From Favolaschia claudopus (taxonomy: Eukaryota; Basidiomycota; Agaricomycetes; Agaricales; Mycenaceae), in contig JAWWNJ010000244.1 of assembly GCA_037176885.1 (NCBI GenBank), positions 62,001 to 126,000 on the forward strand: a DNA stretch of 64,000 nucleotides. The letters run 5' to 3'. This document shows positions 23,301-35,068 of the stretch, in pieces. A model generated the notes under the pieces. That model saw only the letters and a program-made list of their open reading frames with translations, made no database searches and was not told the origin of the DNA. Position 1 is the stretch's first letter. Each line of letters opens with the position of its first letter. The translations under genes and the position numbers were made by a program.

Positions 23301-23953
23301 AGGCTCACCCAACCCGCGCTCTGCAATCACTTTTCCGAGCAGTGCATCGTTCGTCCCTAGAACACAGGACGTGCTATTGAAGTTGTTGTTGCAATTCGGC
23401 AACCGCACCGGATTTTCGAGGTACATGCTCATCGTTGACCGCTTGCGCTTCATGGTCGCCATCCGCAACGCCCGCGAAAAAGGGCTAAAGAGCGTAGAAT
23501 GGGACGACTGGGGACCTGACTGTTCTCGGTGGCTGAACGCGCAGGAACTCTGTATGATGACCAGGAACACCAATGGAAGACGTATGGTTACTATTGCGCA
23601 CGACGCCTTCGAACGTCCTGCGCCAATCAGGATCATTGATTTCAATCCCTGCTCGGTTCAAGCGCATTGGCATCTGGGTGAGATGGAGAGGGCCAAGGCA
23701 ACTAGCAGGGTGGTGGAGGCGTCAACGCAGCAAATAGAGCTGTTTGCGCAGCCGATTGTGTCGCGGTTGCCTTACTTGGAGATTGTATCGAAGGAAAGGT
23801 TCGATTATGGTGGGGTGTTGATGAATGATGAGAATATCATAGGCCTACGGGTGAGTCTTATCTGTGGTCATCACGTTGAAATACTTTCACTGAAATTGCG
23901 AGCAGTTTGAGGATGCGACGCTGGAATCAGTGGATGTGATGCATTTTGGTTGA
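20381..23953 (+). CDS. Four-part fusion: TenA/THI-4 - beta-trefoil - coiled coil - F-box-type beta-propeller
   Basis: Twelve exons fit GT-AG introns at 20495-20546, 20804-20858, 20890-20947, 21000-21051, 21118-21166, 21463-21514, 21685-21738, 21821-21877, 22741-22793, 23047-23109 and 23851-23905. The summed coding length is 2,973 nt, exactly 990 codons plus stop. Residues 1-210 look like TenA/THI-4 (helical heme-oxygenase fold; thiaminase-II type): Q-D-R-L-Y-L, the L-L-P-C-V-L cysteine, and a C-terminal L-E-G-D-V-F-D. Residues 212-370 resemble a ricin-B/CCL2-like beta-trefoil (Y-T-I-K-N-I-G-T-G-L-Y). Residues 403-527 are a long charged coiled coil. Residues 543-985 match the propeller region of agaricomycete F-box proteins (G-M-S-L-E-E-H-D-L-I-A, D-W-G-P, D-F-N-P), but no F-box is seen. 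The start may lie further upstream. Two fused models would be the alternative, yet each junction lies inside an uninterrupted exon. Function is unknown; glycan binding and a TenA-type reaction are only inferred from family. Confidence 0.62.
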
Positions 23954-24142
23954 ATCTTTCTCTGTGTCGTCTTTCGGAATTAGAAAACCATCCATATTGC
24001 TTACCTACCTATAAAATTTGCTTCATGCCATTCAGACATTATAAGAACGGCGTGCATGACGGAGGCCCCATTCGATCAATAGTTTCCAGCACAGAACTGA
24101 AATCATCTTCCAACGATGATCCTACCATACTCCTTCAATCCC

Positions 24143-26384
24143 CTACAAAACCCTTGAAATCTCAAGCAACGCCCCCTTCTGACCATCAGGCAGAGTAGGC
24201 AACAGCGTCCCACCATAGCGGAAGCCAGCAGCGCCTTCAGGTGCAAGCGAAAATTGAAACTTCCCAACTAGCTCGCAGATGAAGACTTGCATCTCCAACA
24301 GCCTACAGTGCATCCGATAGTCAGTCAGATCTTTCGATATAATAGATCATGGAAACTCACGCAAAACGCCATCTAAATCGAGTTTAGTTCTTCCGTGCAG
24401 TTAAATCTGAGGGAGACGCAATTGCAACTTACCCGAGACATGTACGAGGGCCACCGAAGAAGCTCAGACTAAATAAAAAGCAATCCAAGTCAGATTAATC
24501 GAAGAATCACACCTATATAAAACTCACAGATTCGCATACGGCCCCATCGCCTCCCCACTCGTCACACCTCCTCCATCTTCAAGCCACCTCCCCGGCCTGA
24601 AACTATCCGCGTCTTCGCCCCACCGAGAAGCAAGTCTGAGAGTGATGGCGCAGTCAGCGTCAACCGAACAAAGAGTAAAGTGCAAACAAACCGCTGATAC
24701 GACGCAACAGAAAGCATAATAATCTGCCCTCTCCGAATCGGGATACCCTGTGAGATCTGTTTTTTCCCGTCCACGGTGGTGATACTCTCCGTGAGGGGGA
24801 GAACAAGGTCTCGAACCGCCATACGCTCCGTGATGGGTTCGGCTGGATACATTCTGAGGCTTTCCTGGCGTCGAGGGTTAGCACATAGGGGTGTGTATGT
24901 ATTCATGTGGAAGGAAAACCTTGATGAACGCATTCAGCAGCGGCATACGGTCGTATGCGATCTCGCTGCCGCCTCCCACGCTGAAGGAGTGAATTTCCGC
25001 GCGAAGTTGATCTTGAAAGTCGGGGTTTTGAGCAAGTTCGGTGAGACCGAGGGCGAGCGTGGTTGCGGTTGTGTCTTGCCCGGCGTTGAGCAGGATGGAA
25101 GTCTGGGCGATGATCTCTTCTCTGGTCAGCGCGCTTTTGCCCGCGCCCGAACGCTGTTGATCCACTGTAGAACAAGAACAAGAATAAAACGATCATTGTT
25201 TAGGAAGATTCCGAAACTCACTCACCCAGTTCCCCGTAAAACCCACCCGTACCTTCAACTCCCTGACTCGCCGCCTTCGCCTTCTCCCCGATGACTCTGC
25301 TAGCTATGTCAGAGGCGAGGTATTGCGCTCTGTTCAACGTCGTGAACGGCGCAACCGGAGCTTGATCGCTGCATCGCGAAGGAAGTTCGGTATCCATCCC
25401 GTCAAGACGTCCGCGACAATGTGTACTGCAGACTGATTAGCTGCAAAAGAGCTACATCGGGTAAGTGAGTATGAGGTGAGCCGTGGAACTAAAGTAGACG
25501 TACAGAATCTCCAAGTTGTTGGTGGTATATTCGTCGCCTAAGTCTTCGACGGTGTAACCCAGGATAGCTGATGCAATTTCAATCAAACGTCTATGAGGGA
25601 GATGAATAGTATCAACCTTCGCTGACAGTACCCAGTGTGGCACGACCAAAAATTGGCGACACGTTGGTTATTTCGCCCAGTCGAGAGTCGAATTGGTCTG
25701 TGAGCTGAAAAGGCTGTATTAGATGACCCCCAATAAGAAAGCTCTGAACACTTGCCGACTGTGCAGCCCGAAGGAAAATCGGCAAGTAACTCCGAACCGC
25801 CGCTGCACTGAATCCAGGATTCAATGCTGTCCGGAGGCGCTGGTGGTCCTCGCCTATTCAGAACACACACACAGTCGTTTGAGAGGTTAAGCACGAAGTA
25901 TCCGACGCTCACCATGGGCCCGAATGACGCTTTGCTCCGGATACAGGAGACGAACGGAGTGATCGAAAGACGGGGAAAATCTGAAGTGCGCCGGGGTGTT
26001 GAGGATATATTGCATTGCGGCGGGATCTGCGACTACGAGACGACTCTCCTAAGCAAATTGAAGTCAATTAGATAGTGTTTCTTTTGCAAGCAGCGATGCA
26101 CGTACGCCGAAAGGGCCTTTGATTTGGTATACTGCACCATATTTGCGCAGCCATAGAAATTCGAAATCGCCGTACTTGGGAGCGAAGAAGAGCTCCCGCA
26201 TATGTCCTGGCAAGTTCTGTGACCGAGTTCGTTGTTTGGGGATTCACTCACCGAAGACCCACGACGAAGAGAGAGGTCCACGGATCTCGTCGATTGTCTG
26301 CCTAGTGCGCCGTACAGTGCGAAACAGAAGGTAAGATATCGCCAGAGTTGCGGCGGTGAAGGTGAAGAAACGAGGGTTATCCAT
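24143..26384 (-). CDS. Cytochrome P450 monooxygenase (first of two)
   Basis: Heme-thiolate oxygenase, probably ER-anchored. The ATG at 26384 opens an N-terminal membrane segment (F-F-T-F-T-A-A-T-L-A-I-S-Y-L-L-F). Many short introns split the gene. Visible hallmarks in order on the minus strand are a proline-rich N-terminal region, the I-helix A-G-Q-D-T-T near 25085, the K-helix E-S-L-R near 24860, an F-R-P-G-R-W-L meander motif near 24590 and the heme loop F-F-G-G-P-R-T-C-L-G near 24440-24460, which is complete with its cysteine. The stop is at 24143-24145. All diagnostic residues are present, so it looks functional. Substrate and CYP family are not assignable by eye. Its 5' end lies only about 115 bp from the edge of the inverted duplication. 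Confidence 0.85.
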
Positions 26385-27002
26385 TGGGAACCAGTGAAAT
26401 CAAGCGAAAGTCTCTGGAGCAGAGGCAAGAAATGGAAGAAGAAGCGGAGAAGAAAACGCGTCAAGTCACGCCGTCACGCTGATCACGAGCGGAACAGCTG
26501 AGGATCATCAATGATCTCGAGATCCGGTAAATTCCGATAGGGCTTGTCTTCTCCCACAACATTGCAGTCTCCTTTGGCTTCAACTGCTTCTGCCTGCAAC
26601 CGTGCAGCGTCGAGGGTCTGTGTCTGGCACCCTATTTGTCTGGAGCTTTCACGTTTACTCTTCTCCCAATGCAACGCGTTACGTTCGGTGGTTTTTTTTC
26701 CAGACCAACCAAGAGTCAAAATGAGTCAACCTCGTTTCAAACTTCCTTCCATCCTGATAGAACCCGCTGCGGAGCTAGGACTTGATATGTATTCCGCCAA
26801 GAGCTGCCAAAAAGATCGCCAATGTCTGTCTTGACTTTGGCGGAGTAGCCGTTTGCGAACGGGTAATCAACGCCGTACTATCTCTACGCGACCTGCTGCG
26901 CCGGGAACGAAGAAATAGTTATAATATCCACTTGCTTCACTGTTACTCTGCCTTTACATTCATCTGCTTTCCATTTTCTTTTAATTTCCTTCACAGTGTG
27001 CA

Positions 27003-28026
27003 ATGCTCCTTCTCTCCGCCCTGCGAATCATCGCGGTGGCCGCTACTTTTCTCTCCCAACCTGCGCTTGGACTACTCACCCCAGTCGGGCACGCACCGTC
27101 CGGCAAACCGATCTACGTCGTCCCGAACAAATCGCGCGTGCGGCAAGTCGGTCGCGAGCTCCAGGTGTTGGACGCGAAAGGCGCGCTCATCCACACGTTT
27201 ACCCAAAGCAGGAATGTGCAACGGAAAGCAGTGCGATCGCATACGCATACGCATACACGGCGTCAGGGTATCACTACCATCGCAGCCTCCATCCCGCTAA
27301 CCAACACCAACTCCTCAAAGTTGGAGGCGTTGAACACGACTTTCGTCGTCCCGCCCGCGCCGAAGAGGTTCGATAGTCAGTTGCTGTTGATCGCGAATAG
27401 TCTTGTCGCGACGGACGAGCACGGGGTACCGTATGGCGAGTTGAGCACTGTGATTCAGGTATGTATGTTCCGTCGTTATCTTCATGCATAATTTGTTTTG
27501 TATTCACACACAAGTTTCTAAATTCTACCCACAGTACGGCGCCACTGCGCTAATCGGCGGCTCCTATTGGACCGTCTTGGCTCAATTCGAATGGTTCCCT
27601 GACGCGGGCGCGATCCTCATAGCGGGACGCTCTGGCGTCGACCCGACGGTCAGCCCCGGAACCGTCCTCAATTCCAGCATAATCCATGATCCAAGCCTTG
27701 GGAATCCCAACTTGGAAACTTGGTACATGGCGTCCTTCGCTGGGAGCGATGATTTACCACAGCTTGGATCCCTATATGATACGCCTGGGATATCGCAGGT
27801 TGCGACGATTGGGATGGAGGAGGAGGGAGCGGTGGAGAGGGAGCATTATCCTAATGCTGAGTCGGTAAGGTTTACGAAGACGAATTTGTTGTTGACAGAG
27901 GGGTATCCGGAGGTGAAGTGGGATATCGCAGTTGAGGGAGGGAGTGAAGTGGCGGCGGGCGCGTATGTGACGGTGGATAAGGATGGGGCGGAGGGTGCTG
28001 AGATTACGCTTCACTTTGGGAATTGA
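27003..28026 (+). CDS. Secreted protein of unknown function, copy A
   Basis: Begins with a clear signal peptide (about 23 residues ending in Q-P-A-L-G). One intron at about 27460-27534 joins V-I-Q to Y-G-A-T. The mature part has a G-G-S-Y-W-T-V core and ends in a beta-rich stretch. It resembles a fungal secreted family I know only as uncharacterised, with some likeness of layout to lectin/glucanase-like folds; I see no catalytic motif. A CATACG microsatellite near 27239-27258 gives an extra His/Thr run absent from the paralog at 55061-56062. The neighbour is the divergent P450 at 24.1-26.4 kb. It appears intact. Confidence 0.75.
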
Positions 28027-28494
28027 ACTGATATTTTAATCGGACTCTGTACATTAGTAAGCACTGATTCGGACGGTCAGCAGATGGAATACCCCGTTGT
28101 GGGGGCGAAGGAAGACAGTCATGGTAGTTGAAAGTATCCGCAATTGCTGCAATTGTTCATGTGGCTAGTAGCGTACCATTTGTCTACTCGCTGTTTCTCT
28201 CGAACCACCATCCAAATTAATCTACCAGCTAAACGCGTCTCTCGACTCTTCTTCTCGTTGTTAGTGGATGTCCTTTCGACCTCCGAGCTTTTTTTTTGTT
28301 ATGTGCAACTCGATTCACTGTCCGATTTTCGTACAGATGTACATAGATGAGGCTCATCTCACCGGAGTTTATTCAGCAGATCTCAATCCAGTTTTTGTTC
28401 AGATAGCTTTGAGAATTTTGTAGCTTACTTCGGCGCGGTTCTCGCTCATAGGTACATCAAGTAATGCGAGACGTCGACTGCGCTTCAGCAACAT

Positions 28495-30199
28495 CTAATC
28501 TTGAAACTCCAAACTGCCATCGGGCATAACGACCTGAATCGTCTCCGAATCAACACATTCTGGTCGCCATTTGCACATAAGGCTCAAGCTTACCTGGAGC
28601 ACCGGCGGCTCACTCGCTGGGCCTCGTGCGGTGTGAAATGCCTCGATCCTCGAATGCGGGATCCATTGGAGGCAGTTGTCTTCTCCGCAGGGAGATTCGC
28701 CGGTTCCTGTATTGAGGTAGTCCGGGGCGCGTATGCGCGCGTAGTGTGCAGCTGGCCGTGTGTGTGTGAGTGGGTTCGAAGGATCGAGAAGGAGGAACAC
28801 TAACTGAAATCGTCTGTCAGCGGTGCACACCAGGACGCATCGCCGCTAAGAATGATCAGATTCTGAATGTCTTCTGTGCGCTGGATCATGTGGCAAAATA
28901 CGTGTTGTTCCGCTCCCGGAGCGTAGAAGAGGGTTGGGGATGTGAATTTTCGGAGACGCCTTAACTGGGATTTCAATTCGATTAAGTAGTAATGCTCCCT
29001 CTGAATGGGAAGACCTACCCCAGGATCTCGCTTGCGAAAGGCCCGCACACCGAGCGAAGCTAGCAGCACCACGTCTACGATTGAGTAGCACGGGTCGTAC
29101 GCTACTAGGTAGCCTGCAGGCATCTAGAAAAACGCGCGTTTCAATTTCATAAGAACGCCTTCCCGAATGATTACCTCGTGACGAACCTGGAGAAGCCGCC
29201 CTAGGAGAATAAAGTACGCAATCTGATACCGACTGCGCCACTCCCAGCTCTCGGGAGAGTGATCTTCAGTCGCTTCGTAGCCAGCGCGGTCCCACCCGCG
29301 CCAGCGCGGTCCCACCCGCGCTCGTCGATGCGGTCGAAGCCGCTGAAGCCCGCGCCGAAGGCACTGGTTGGGTGGAGGGGACGCTGGGGGTGGACGGAAT
29401 GGAATATCGCTGAGACGAATCCTGAGGATTTGGATTTAAATGGCATTGAATATTCCGCGCAGCATAAATAGGAGGATATACCAGCGGTTTGCTCGAAGAA
29501 ACCTGAGGCTTCCATTGTGGAATAATATTCGCCGATGAGACGGAGGTGTTTGTTGACAAGATCGACTAGGCAATTCAGGTGAGATATTACCGCGAGTTGA
29601 TTGATTGAGAGCAGAGCTTACTTTGAGATGGTATTAGCAGATGAGCGAGATCTGGATGAAGTGAAAAATTTGGTGGAGAGTTCCAGTGGTCGTCCCATCG
29701 CGATGAACCGTGAAAATACGCGATCTCTTCGAAGATAGTGGGCGTTTTGACGAATAGTGAGCGGTTAGTGGGTATTCCGCCAGCCTTTATCATGATGGAG
29801 TACAATCAATCGAGAGACTGGGAACCCGTGGACGCTATCACCTCAAATTGAGCGCAGACTTCATCGCAGCGATGTTCCGAAGCTTTTATCGCAGATTCAC
29901 ATCTGAAAGACACGAACGCTGTATTAGCTACAGCCAGGATCTTCTCAAAGAACGAAATCGATAACAACATACAAATCAAGCAAATCGTGAGTCCACGCAG
30001 GATGCGCATCACGATCGTAGTCTGTCCAAGATTCCGCGATATGATGCAAGTGCAATCTCAGCCTCGCCGATGAAAAGTTTACTATACAATTGCAATCTGA
30101 GCCATGCGAAGAACAGGTCTGGAGGTATAGTGGGGAAGTAGGGTGTATTCTGATCCGCCAGGAGGGATTGGTGGGATGAGTTAGGGTTTCACGGGGCAT
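28495..30199 (-). pseudogene. SRR1-like protein, copy A, frameshifted by a 20-bp tandem duplication
   Basis: Multi-exon gene starting at the ATG at 30199 (M-P-R-E-T-L) and ending at 28495-28497. The central part (Q-I-A-Y-F-I-L-L, A-Y-D-P-C-Y-S, T-L-F-Y-A-P-G) looks like the SRR1 domain of BER1/SRR1-type regulators. In this copy a perfect 20-bp duplication, 29281-29300 repeated at 29301-29320, sits inside the exon coding the D-E-R-G-W-D-R segment and shifts the frame to a stop. The paralog at 53163-54857 has a single unit and reads through, so this copy is probably dead. The SRR1 call is by motif pattern only. Confidence 0.6.
29281..29320 (+). repeat. Perfect 20-bp tandem duplication inside an exon
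   Basis: CCAGCGCGGTCCCACCCGCG occurs twice in direct succession. The homologous exon in the other arm has one unit. Twenty is not a multiple of three, so the reading frame is broken. Confidence 0.95.
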
Positions 30200-30571
30200 T
30201 GTGGTTTTGAGATGGTGGTGGTCGAGAAGCAAGTTGCGTTACTTACGGCACCCCAAGGTTGACAAAGAAGCCTCAACAGATCAGCGCATCATTCCGCCCT
30301 GATGGCGCGAAAGCGGTGATGTGGCGGGAACGCCAGGACGATCCATTGCCTGACCGAATAGCAAGGAAGATAAACCTTTTGTTGTATCCTTCAGCCCCGT
30401 TCTTGTTCAGCAGAATCTCAAAGTTCTATTCAAATTCTTGCAAGCTAAGTAACACTATGAGACGCAACCAGCGACAACTTCGCGTAGAAGAACGTCCGGC
30501 ATATCGTAGTGCATCTACAAAAAAAAAGAACAGTGAGTGGGTGATTGATCCAAGCACCAGATCGTCTTGAA

Positions 30572-31575
30572 TCAGGGCTCAGCACGCACGAAATGATTCC
30601 CGCCGTCCACAAGCTGAAACGTCGTCGGACGAACAGCATCTTCGCGTTTCCTAGCAGCAGCATACATAGCCGACGCAGTCTTATAAGCCCAGAGCATGGG
30701 ATACGCGGTCTCAGTGCCACATACGTAGAGGATGGGCGTAAGCGGGAAATGCGATTCTGACGACACAAGATCGGAGGAAAATTTGAAGAAGGCGGCTTTG
30801 AATTGAGCGTTGAGATGCGCTTGCATTGCTGGCGCCGTACTGTTCATGTGAAACATCAAGTATAATAATGAATGAAAATCGAGAGCAAAGACAAGAGGAC
30901 TCACACAGGCAAATCCGCGCGCATCGGCGCAGCAGCTTCACAATAACGAGCCTTTTCTCCGGCGGACCAGCGACCGAACGTCGAAGACTGGGAGCAGCTT
31001 TCCGACGATGGTTTACCCACATAGAGTCCCGAGGGATCGTCCAATGTCAGGTCAGGATGTCGGGAGTACGAGCTGATCCAATTTTGAAAATTTTCGAATT
31101 TGGCTTCGAATGCGGGATATTCTGGGTCGGTGAATGCGTTGTAGAGGTTGGGAAGCGGAGGGGGTGCGAGACCTAGAGCTTCGATCGGGGGTTCTGTGGG
31201 ATTGCGGGTGGAATCAAATTGTTGATGTAACAGTAGAGATCTGTGGACATTGCGTACTTACCGTTGACAACGACAGCACGCAGGTAAGGTTCGATGGTCT
31301 GATGCAATTCGGTGGGGACTGCCGTTGATTGAGCAAGGAGTGCAATTGGATAAGCCGCGCCGAAGCTCCATCCCATAAACAACGCAACCGCCATTCTGGC
31401 GATTATCGCTCAACCGGGGCGTCTGTTGTTGCTTGATCAAATATTCGAGGAATTGCGCCACTAGAAGAGCTTTCTTTTCAAGAAACGCCGGTGAACCGCT
31501 GTTGAGCTCGGCGACTTCGTCGTCCGTCAAGGGCGTCGAGCCAGGAATTACGGCACGAAATCAAAACAACGTCAC
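30572..31575 (-). pseudogene. Alpha/beta hydrolase, 5' end missing or broken
   Basis: The minus strand reads a hydrolase with the nucleophile elbow G-W-S-F-G near 31375 and a C-terminal catalytic-His segment (G-G-N-H-F) near 30590, with stop at 30572-30574. Two introns fit well (about 31191-31260 and 30840-30905). Upstream, the frame for the R-A-V-I-P-G-S motif meets a stop, and the matching upstream peptide (V-V-L-I-S) continues in another frame, suggesting a frameshift near 31555. I find no start codon before the carboxypeptidase ATG at 31621 on the opposite strand. It is therefore probably 5'-truncated. An unseen first exon is the alternative. Part of its last exon was copied into arm B. 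Confidence 0.55.
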
Positions 31576-31620
31576 AAGGCTGCGCATCATTTTTCCGTCC
31601 TCACTTTGACGCAAACGCCT

Positions 31621-34600
31621 ATGAGCTTCAGCAGGGAGAAGGCTCCAGTGCTCTACGCGGCCCCCGAGCCTATACAGCCGAGCCCCCAGCGAAGCCGGCT
31701 TACAATCATCGGTTTTCTCTCACTGGCCCTCATTCTCACCTCTCTCACCTTGATCTCGGGAATTTCCTGGCAACCACAGACACGCAAGAGCTCATTCTTC
31801 TACAATGTTACAAAGATTCAAGGGATCTGCACTGACGAGGCTCACAGCCCGGTATCGCATGCCGGGCACATCGGTCTCGAGGGTGACACCACTGACTCGC
31901 CAAAAAGATCGTTTTTCTGGTCAGTGCCTAGACTTTTCTCGTTTGTCTTGTCGTCATTTGCATTGCTTTAGGTTACGAGTACTTTTAAGTAGTCGTTCTT
32001 TTCGTTTTTCGGGATGAGGATTTCGCATTTTTGATTGCATCAGTGTCGCCAGTTTATATTGTAGAGAAAACGCGTTTTTCTCCCACGAATTTGATGATGC
32101 ATCTGTTCGCATCTGATTTGGGATCCAGAGGTACGGAGCCGGAGAAACCCGAACCGCTCTCAATGCGAGCTGGTCGACGCGCAAGCGGCGACCGAGCGAG
32201 CTTTGAGCCAGGGGGCTCGAATTGGTGTAACTCTCCTTTGTTGCTACTTCCAATACTCAGCACTCAATACGGAGAGATCTTGACTGGATTTTGAGCTGAT
32301 ACCACCAGGTTGAGTTCTTTCTACCGTTCCTTACTCTTCCCGCTGAACCGGTGTGGTGGTTAACCAGTGTCTTTCCTCCCAACAAACACCACATTACGAT
32401 GCCATCCGACTTCCTGCTATGCGCTCTGTTTCTTTTTGTTCTGACATTTATTCCTCGATCTCTTCCTCACGGCTTTGAACAGGCAGTCAGCCTCGCTATT
32501 GTCTCTCTTCCGCAATGAATGCCCCCACAAGTGTAATTTGTTATTAGCTTGCTCGCTCGATATCTGCCAGGCCGTAATGTATGTTCGTCGTCTCTTTGTG
32601 TTACTGACATTCTCTTTGCTTTTGGTTGATTCGCGGCCGATCAAGTCTAACAACGTCTTCTTTGCACGAATATTTCATCATTTTCGCACTCATGGGAATA
32701 CAAGAGTTTGTGATCTTTTTCGTTGACTCTTTTCAGGTTTCTGTTTGGTTTCTGTGAGACTTCTTTGCCGGTGTATCATTCTTGAATCTCCAAAACACAA
32801 GTCAATAGGAAGTGGACGGTCTGGGTTCACGCCTTCTCGGTAAAGTTTGACTTTCTGTCTCTTGTTCGTGAGCTCCGTGTTCTAACTGCATTACTATCAG
32901 GTGCCATTGCCGCAAATTTTGAAGGGAAAATCTTAGCACTTGATTTTTTTCCGCACACTATGGCTGATTGATTTGAGATTTAATGCGCCTCGCCGCCATC
33001 TTAGTACGTTTTAATTCTACCTACCTACCAATCAAGTTGAGCTTTCTCTGAATTGATCGTTGCGGCTTGATAAGGTCTGGGTCACTGGTTGTCTACGTCG
33101 AATACCACCAAAATACCACTGTACATGCATTGAAGTAATATATTATTTGGGTGAAAACCCTGATCTACAGTAGACTGAATAGTGGGATTTGCTGCCGAGA
33201 CGCGGGTGTTACCATATTTGAACGACAAGCGATGAGCAAAAACCAAACCAAAAAGTACGAGTCTTGCCGTACGGAGTATCGGCCCGCTTACCGCATGTAC
33301 TTTGAAGCTGAAAACGACCCTGAAACGGCACCCGTGATGTCAGTGCCTCTCATCTGGGGCTGATTCTGCTGATTTTACCGCCCATTATTTCGTAGTCTCA
33401 CAATCGGCGGCGGTCCAGGCACAAGCGCCATGATGAACGCCTTGTGGGGACAGTCCCCCTGCCTCTCCACGGAGAACGGGCTCATATTCAATCCACATCG
33501 GTGGACTGAGCGACACAATCTCATCGCTCTTGACCACGTACGTACTTTCATAGATTATACCTCGCACTTTTCATGAACAATTCATTTCGTCTGCAAAGCC
33601 GATCGGTGCCGGCTGGTCGTACGGCTCGACTGTGAATAACAGTAGATCTGCCGCTGAAGACGTATACGACTTCTTACAGAAATTCTTTGTGTTGTTTCCT
33701 CGTCTCGCCGGGTATCCCTTGACGTTTCTCATTATTCATGGAGAGGTTTGGCTGATAGAGAGGTAGGAATAAAATTGTGGTCTCCGGTGGATCGTACGGC
33801 GGTGTCTACGTTCCAAACATCGCAACCGTCATCCACGAGCAAAATATCGCTCTCGCAACTACTCCCAGCCGTTCCCACAACAATGTGCACATCAACCTCG
33901 ATGCGCTGATCCTCAGCAATCCCGCCACCGTCAGTTCATTTCCTTTGCTCATAATCCATACGGACTAACCGAGCGATTCAAAGAATCCAATGTCACATTG
34001 GACCTGGCTCCTCCACTACCGCTGCGTCGAACACAAACTTTACAACTCCACCGACTGTACACGCCTTTACGCGAAATTGCCCTCATGCCAAGAAAGCCTC
34101 GACATGGCATTCACCGTCCCCACCCGAGAAAACCGCGTCGCTGCGTTGGAGCTTTGTTCCCAATTGAATATGGGTGATATGCATGGGGTTAATACAGAGG
34201 ATATTCGAGAGACGGTATGTACGTTTCTCTCAATTCACTCTTGTTTTGCCGCCGTGGAATTGCGGTTCCGTGTGGGATGGGAAGGTTTCGAAATTAATGA
34301 ACGCTTGCTGAACTCTCACGCAGTGCATCGACCCCGAATCTCCGGAAGGCTGTCATCCCGAGTTTAGCTGGGTCAAGAAGATTTTCGACCACCCGCTGAT
34401 GCGAGAAATATTGGGCCTCTCAATGTCAGATTTGAATTTCACGTCCTTGAATATGGAGGTGAATGCGGAGTTTGGTGCCGAAGGGGATCTGTGAGTGCTT
34501 GAGTTCGAAAACATCGTCTTCACTGATCCACAAATATGTCTAAAAACAGAGCTCGTCCTCATCATCTGCTGTATCCTCCTCTGATTTCAGCTGGCATCCG

Positions 34601-35068
34601 ACTTCTTCGTGAGTGAAAACTTCTCCGTTTTCCTCTATACAGTATATTTATTCTCATCTGACATCCCAAGACTACGTTGGCGCGCAGGACGCTAACTGCG
34701 CCTGGCCGGGTGTCCTCTCGTTCGTACGTCTCGCTCACCTTCTATCTCCTTGCCTCTTCATCACTCCCTTCCTGTTCAGTTAAACCTTCTCAACACACCC
34801 TTTCAATCCGACTTCCTCGCCGCGCCGGACATCCCCTGGCCAACAAAAGACGTGGCCACTGTGCGAACGGCGGGGAACTGCAATGGCAGCTGTGCGGGAA
34901 GTATGGCGTACATCCTGGTTGAAGCGGCGGGTCATTTTGTGAGTCTTTTACTATTGATATGATTTGTTTTTTCTGATCGCGGTAATGCTGGAGCAGACCG
35001 TGAAGGATCAACCTGCGCTAGCGAAGACAATTGTGGAACATTGGGTAGCGAATGAACCGTTCTTCTGA
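31621..35068 (+). CDS. Serine carboxypeptidase, S10 family, interrupted by ~1.3 kb
   Basis: S10 exopeptidase that removes C-terminal residues, usually in the vacuole or secreted. The ATG at 31621 precedes a membrane anchor or signal (L-T-I-I-G-F-L-S-L-A-L-I). After it come F-F-W, the oxyanion region G-G-G-P-G-T-S-A near 33405, G-W-S-Y-G near 33610, the nucleophile motif G-G-S-Y-G-G near 33787 (usual Glu replaced by Gly), the Asp region G-A-Q-D-A-N-C-A-W near 34680 and the His region A-A-G-H-F near 34925. Introns between the 3' exons fit GT-AG well, and the stop is at 35066-35068. Between F-F-W and Y-F-E-A lie about 1.3 kb bounded by a direct GTACTTT repeat (31979-31985, 33297-33303). Unless that block is spliced out, the frame stops right after it begins. 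Confidence 0.72.
31986..33296. mobile_element. Possible 1.3-kb insertion in the carboxypeptidase gene
   Basis: Sits exactly between two exon halves that are contiguous in S10 proteins and is flanked by GTACTTT on both sides, a candidate 7-bp target duplication. I see no inverted termini, poly(A) or coding domain, so the element class is unknown. An unusually long intron is the alternative. Confidence 0.4.

Larger units (their letters stand above)
26499..30765 (+). repeat. Inverted segmental duplication, arm A
   Basis: Matches 52595-56587 in reverse orientation over about 4 kb, by eye close to 90 percent identical in the best stretches. Gene order mirrors: secreted protein, SRR1-like gene, hydrolase end. 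The left edge is near the shared CTGAGGATCA string; the right edge falls inside the last exon of the hydrolase. Arm A carries about 290 bp extra between the SRR1-like and secreted genes and a 20-bp tandem duplication at 29281-29320. Confidence 0.88.
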
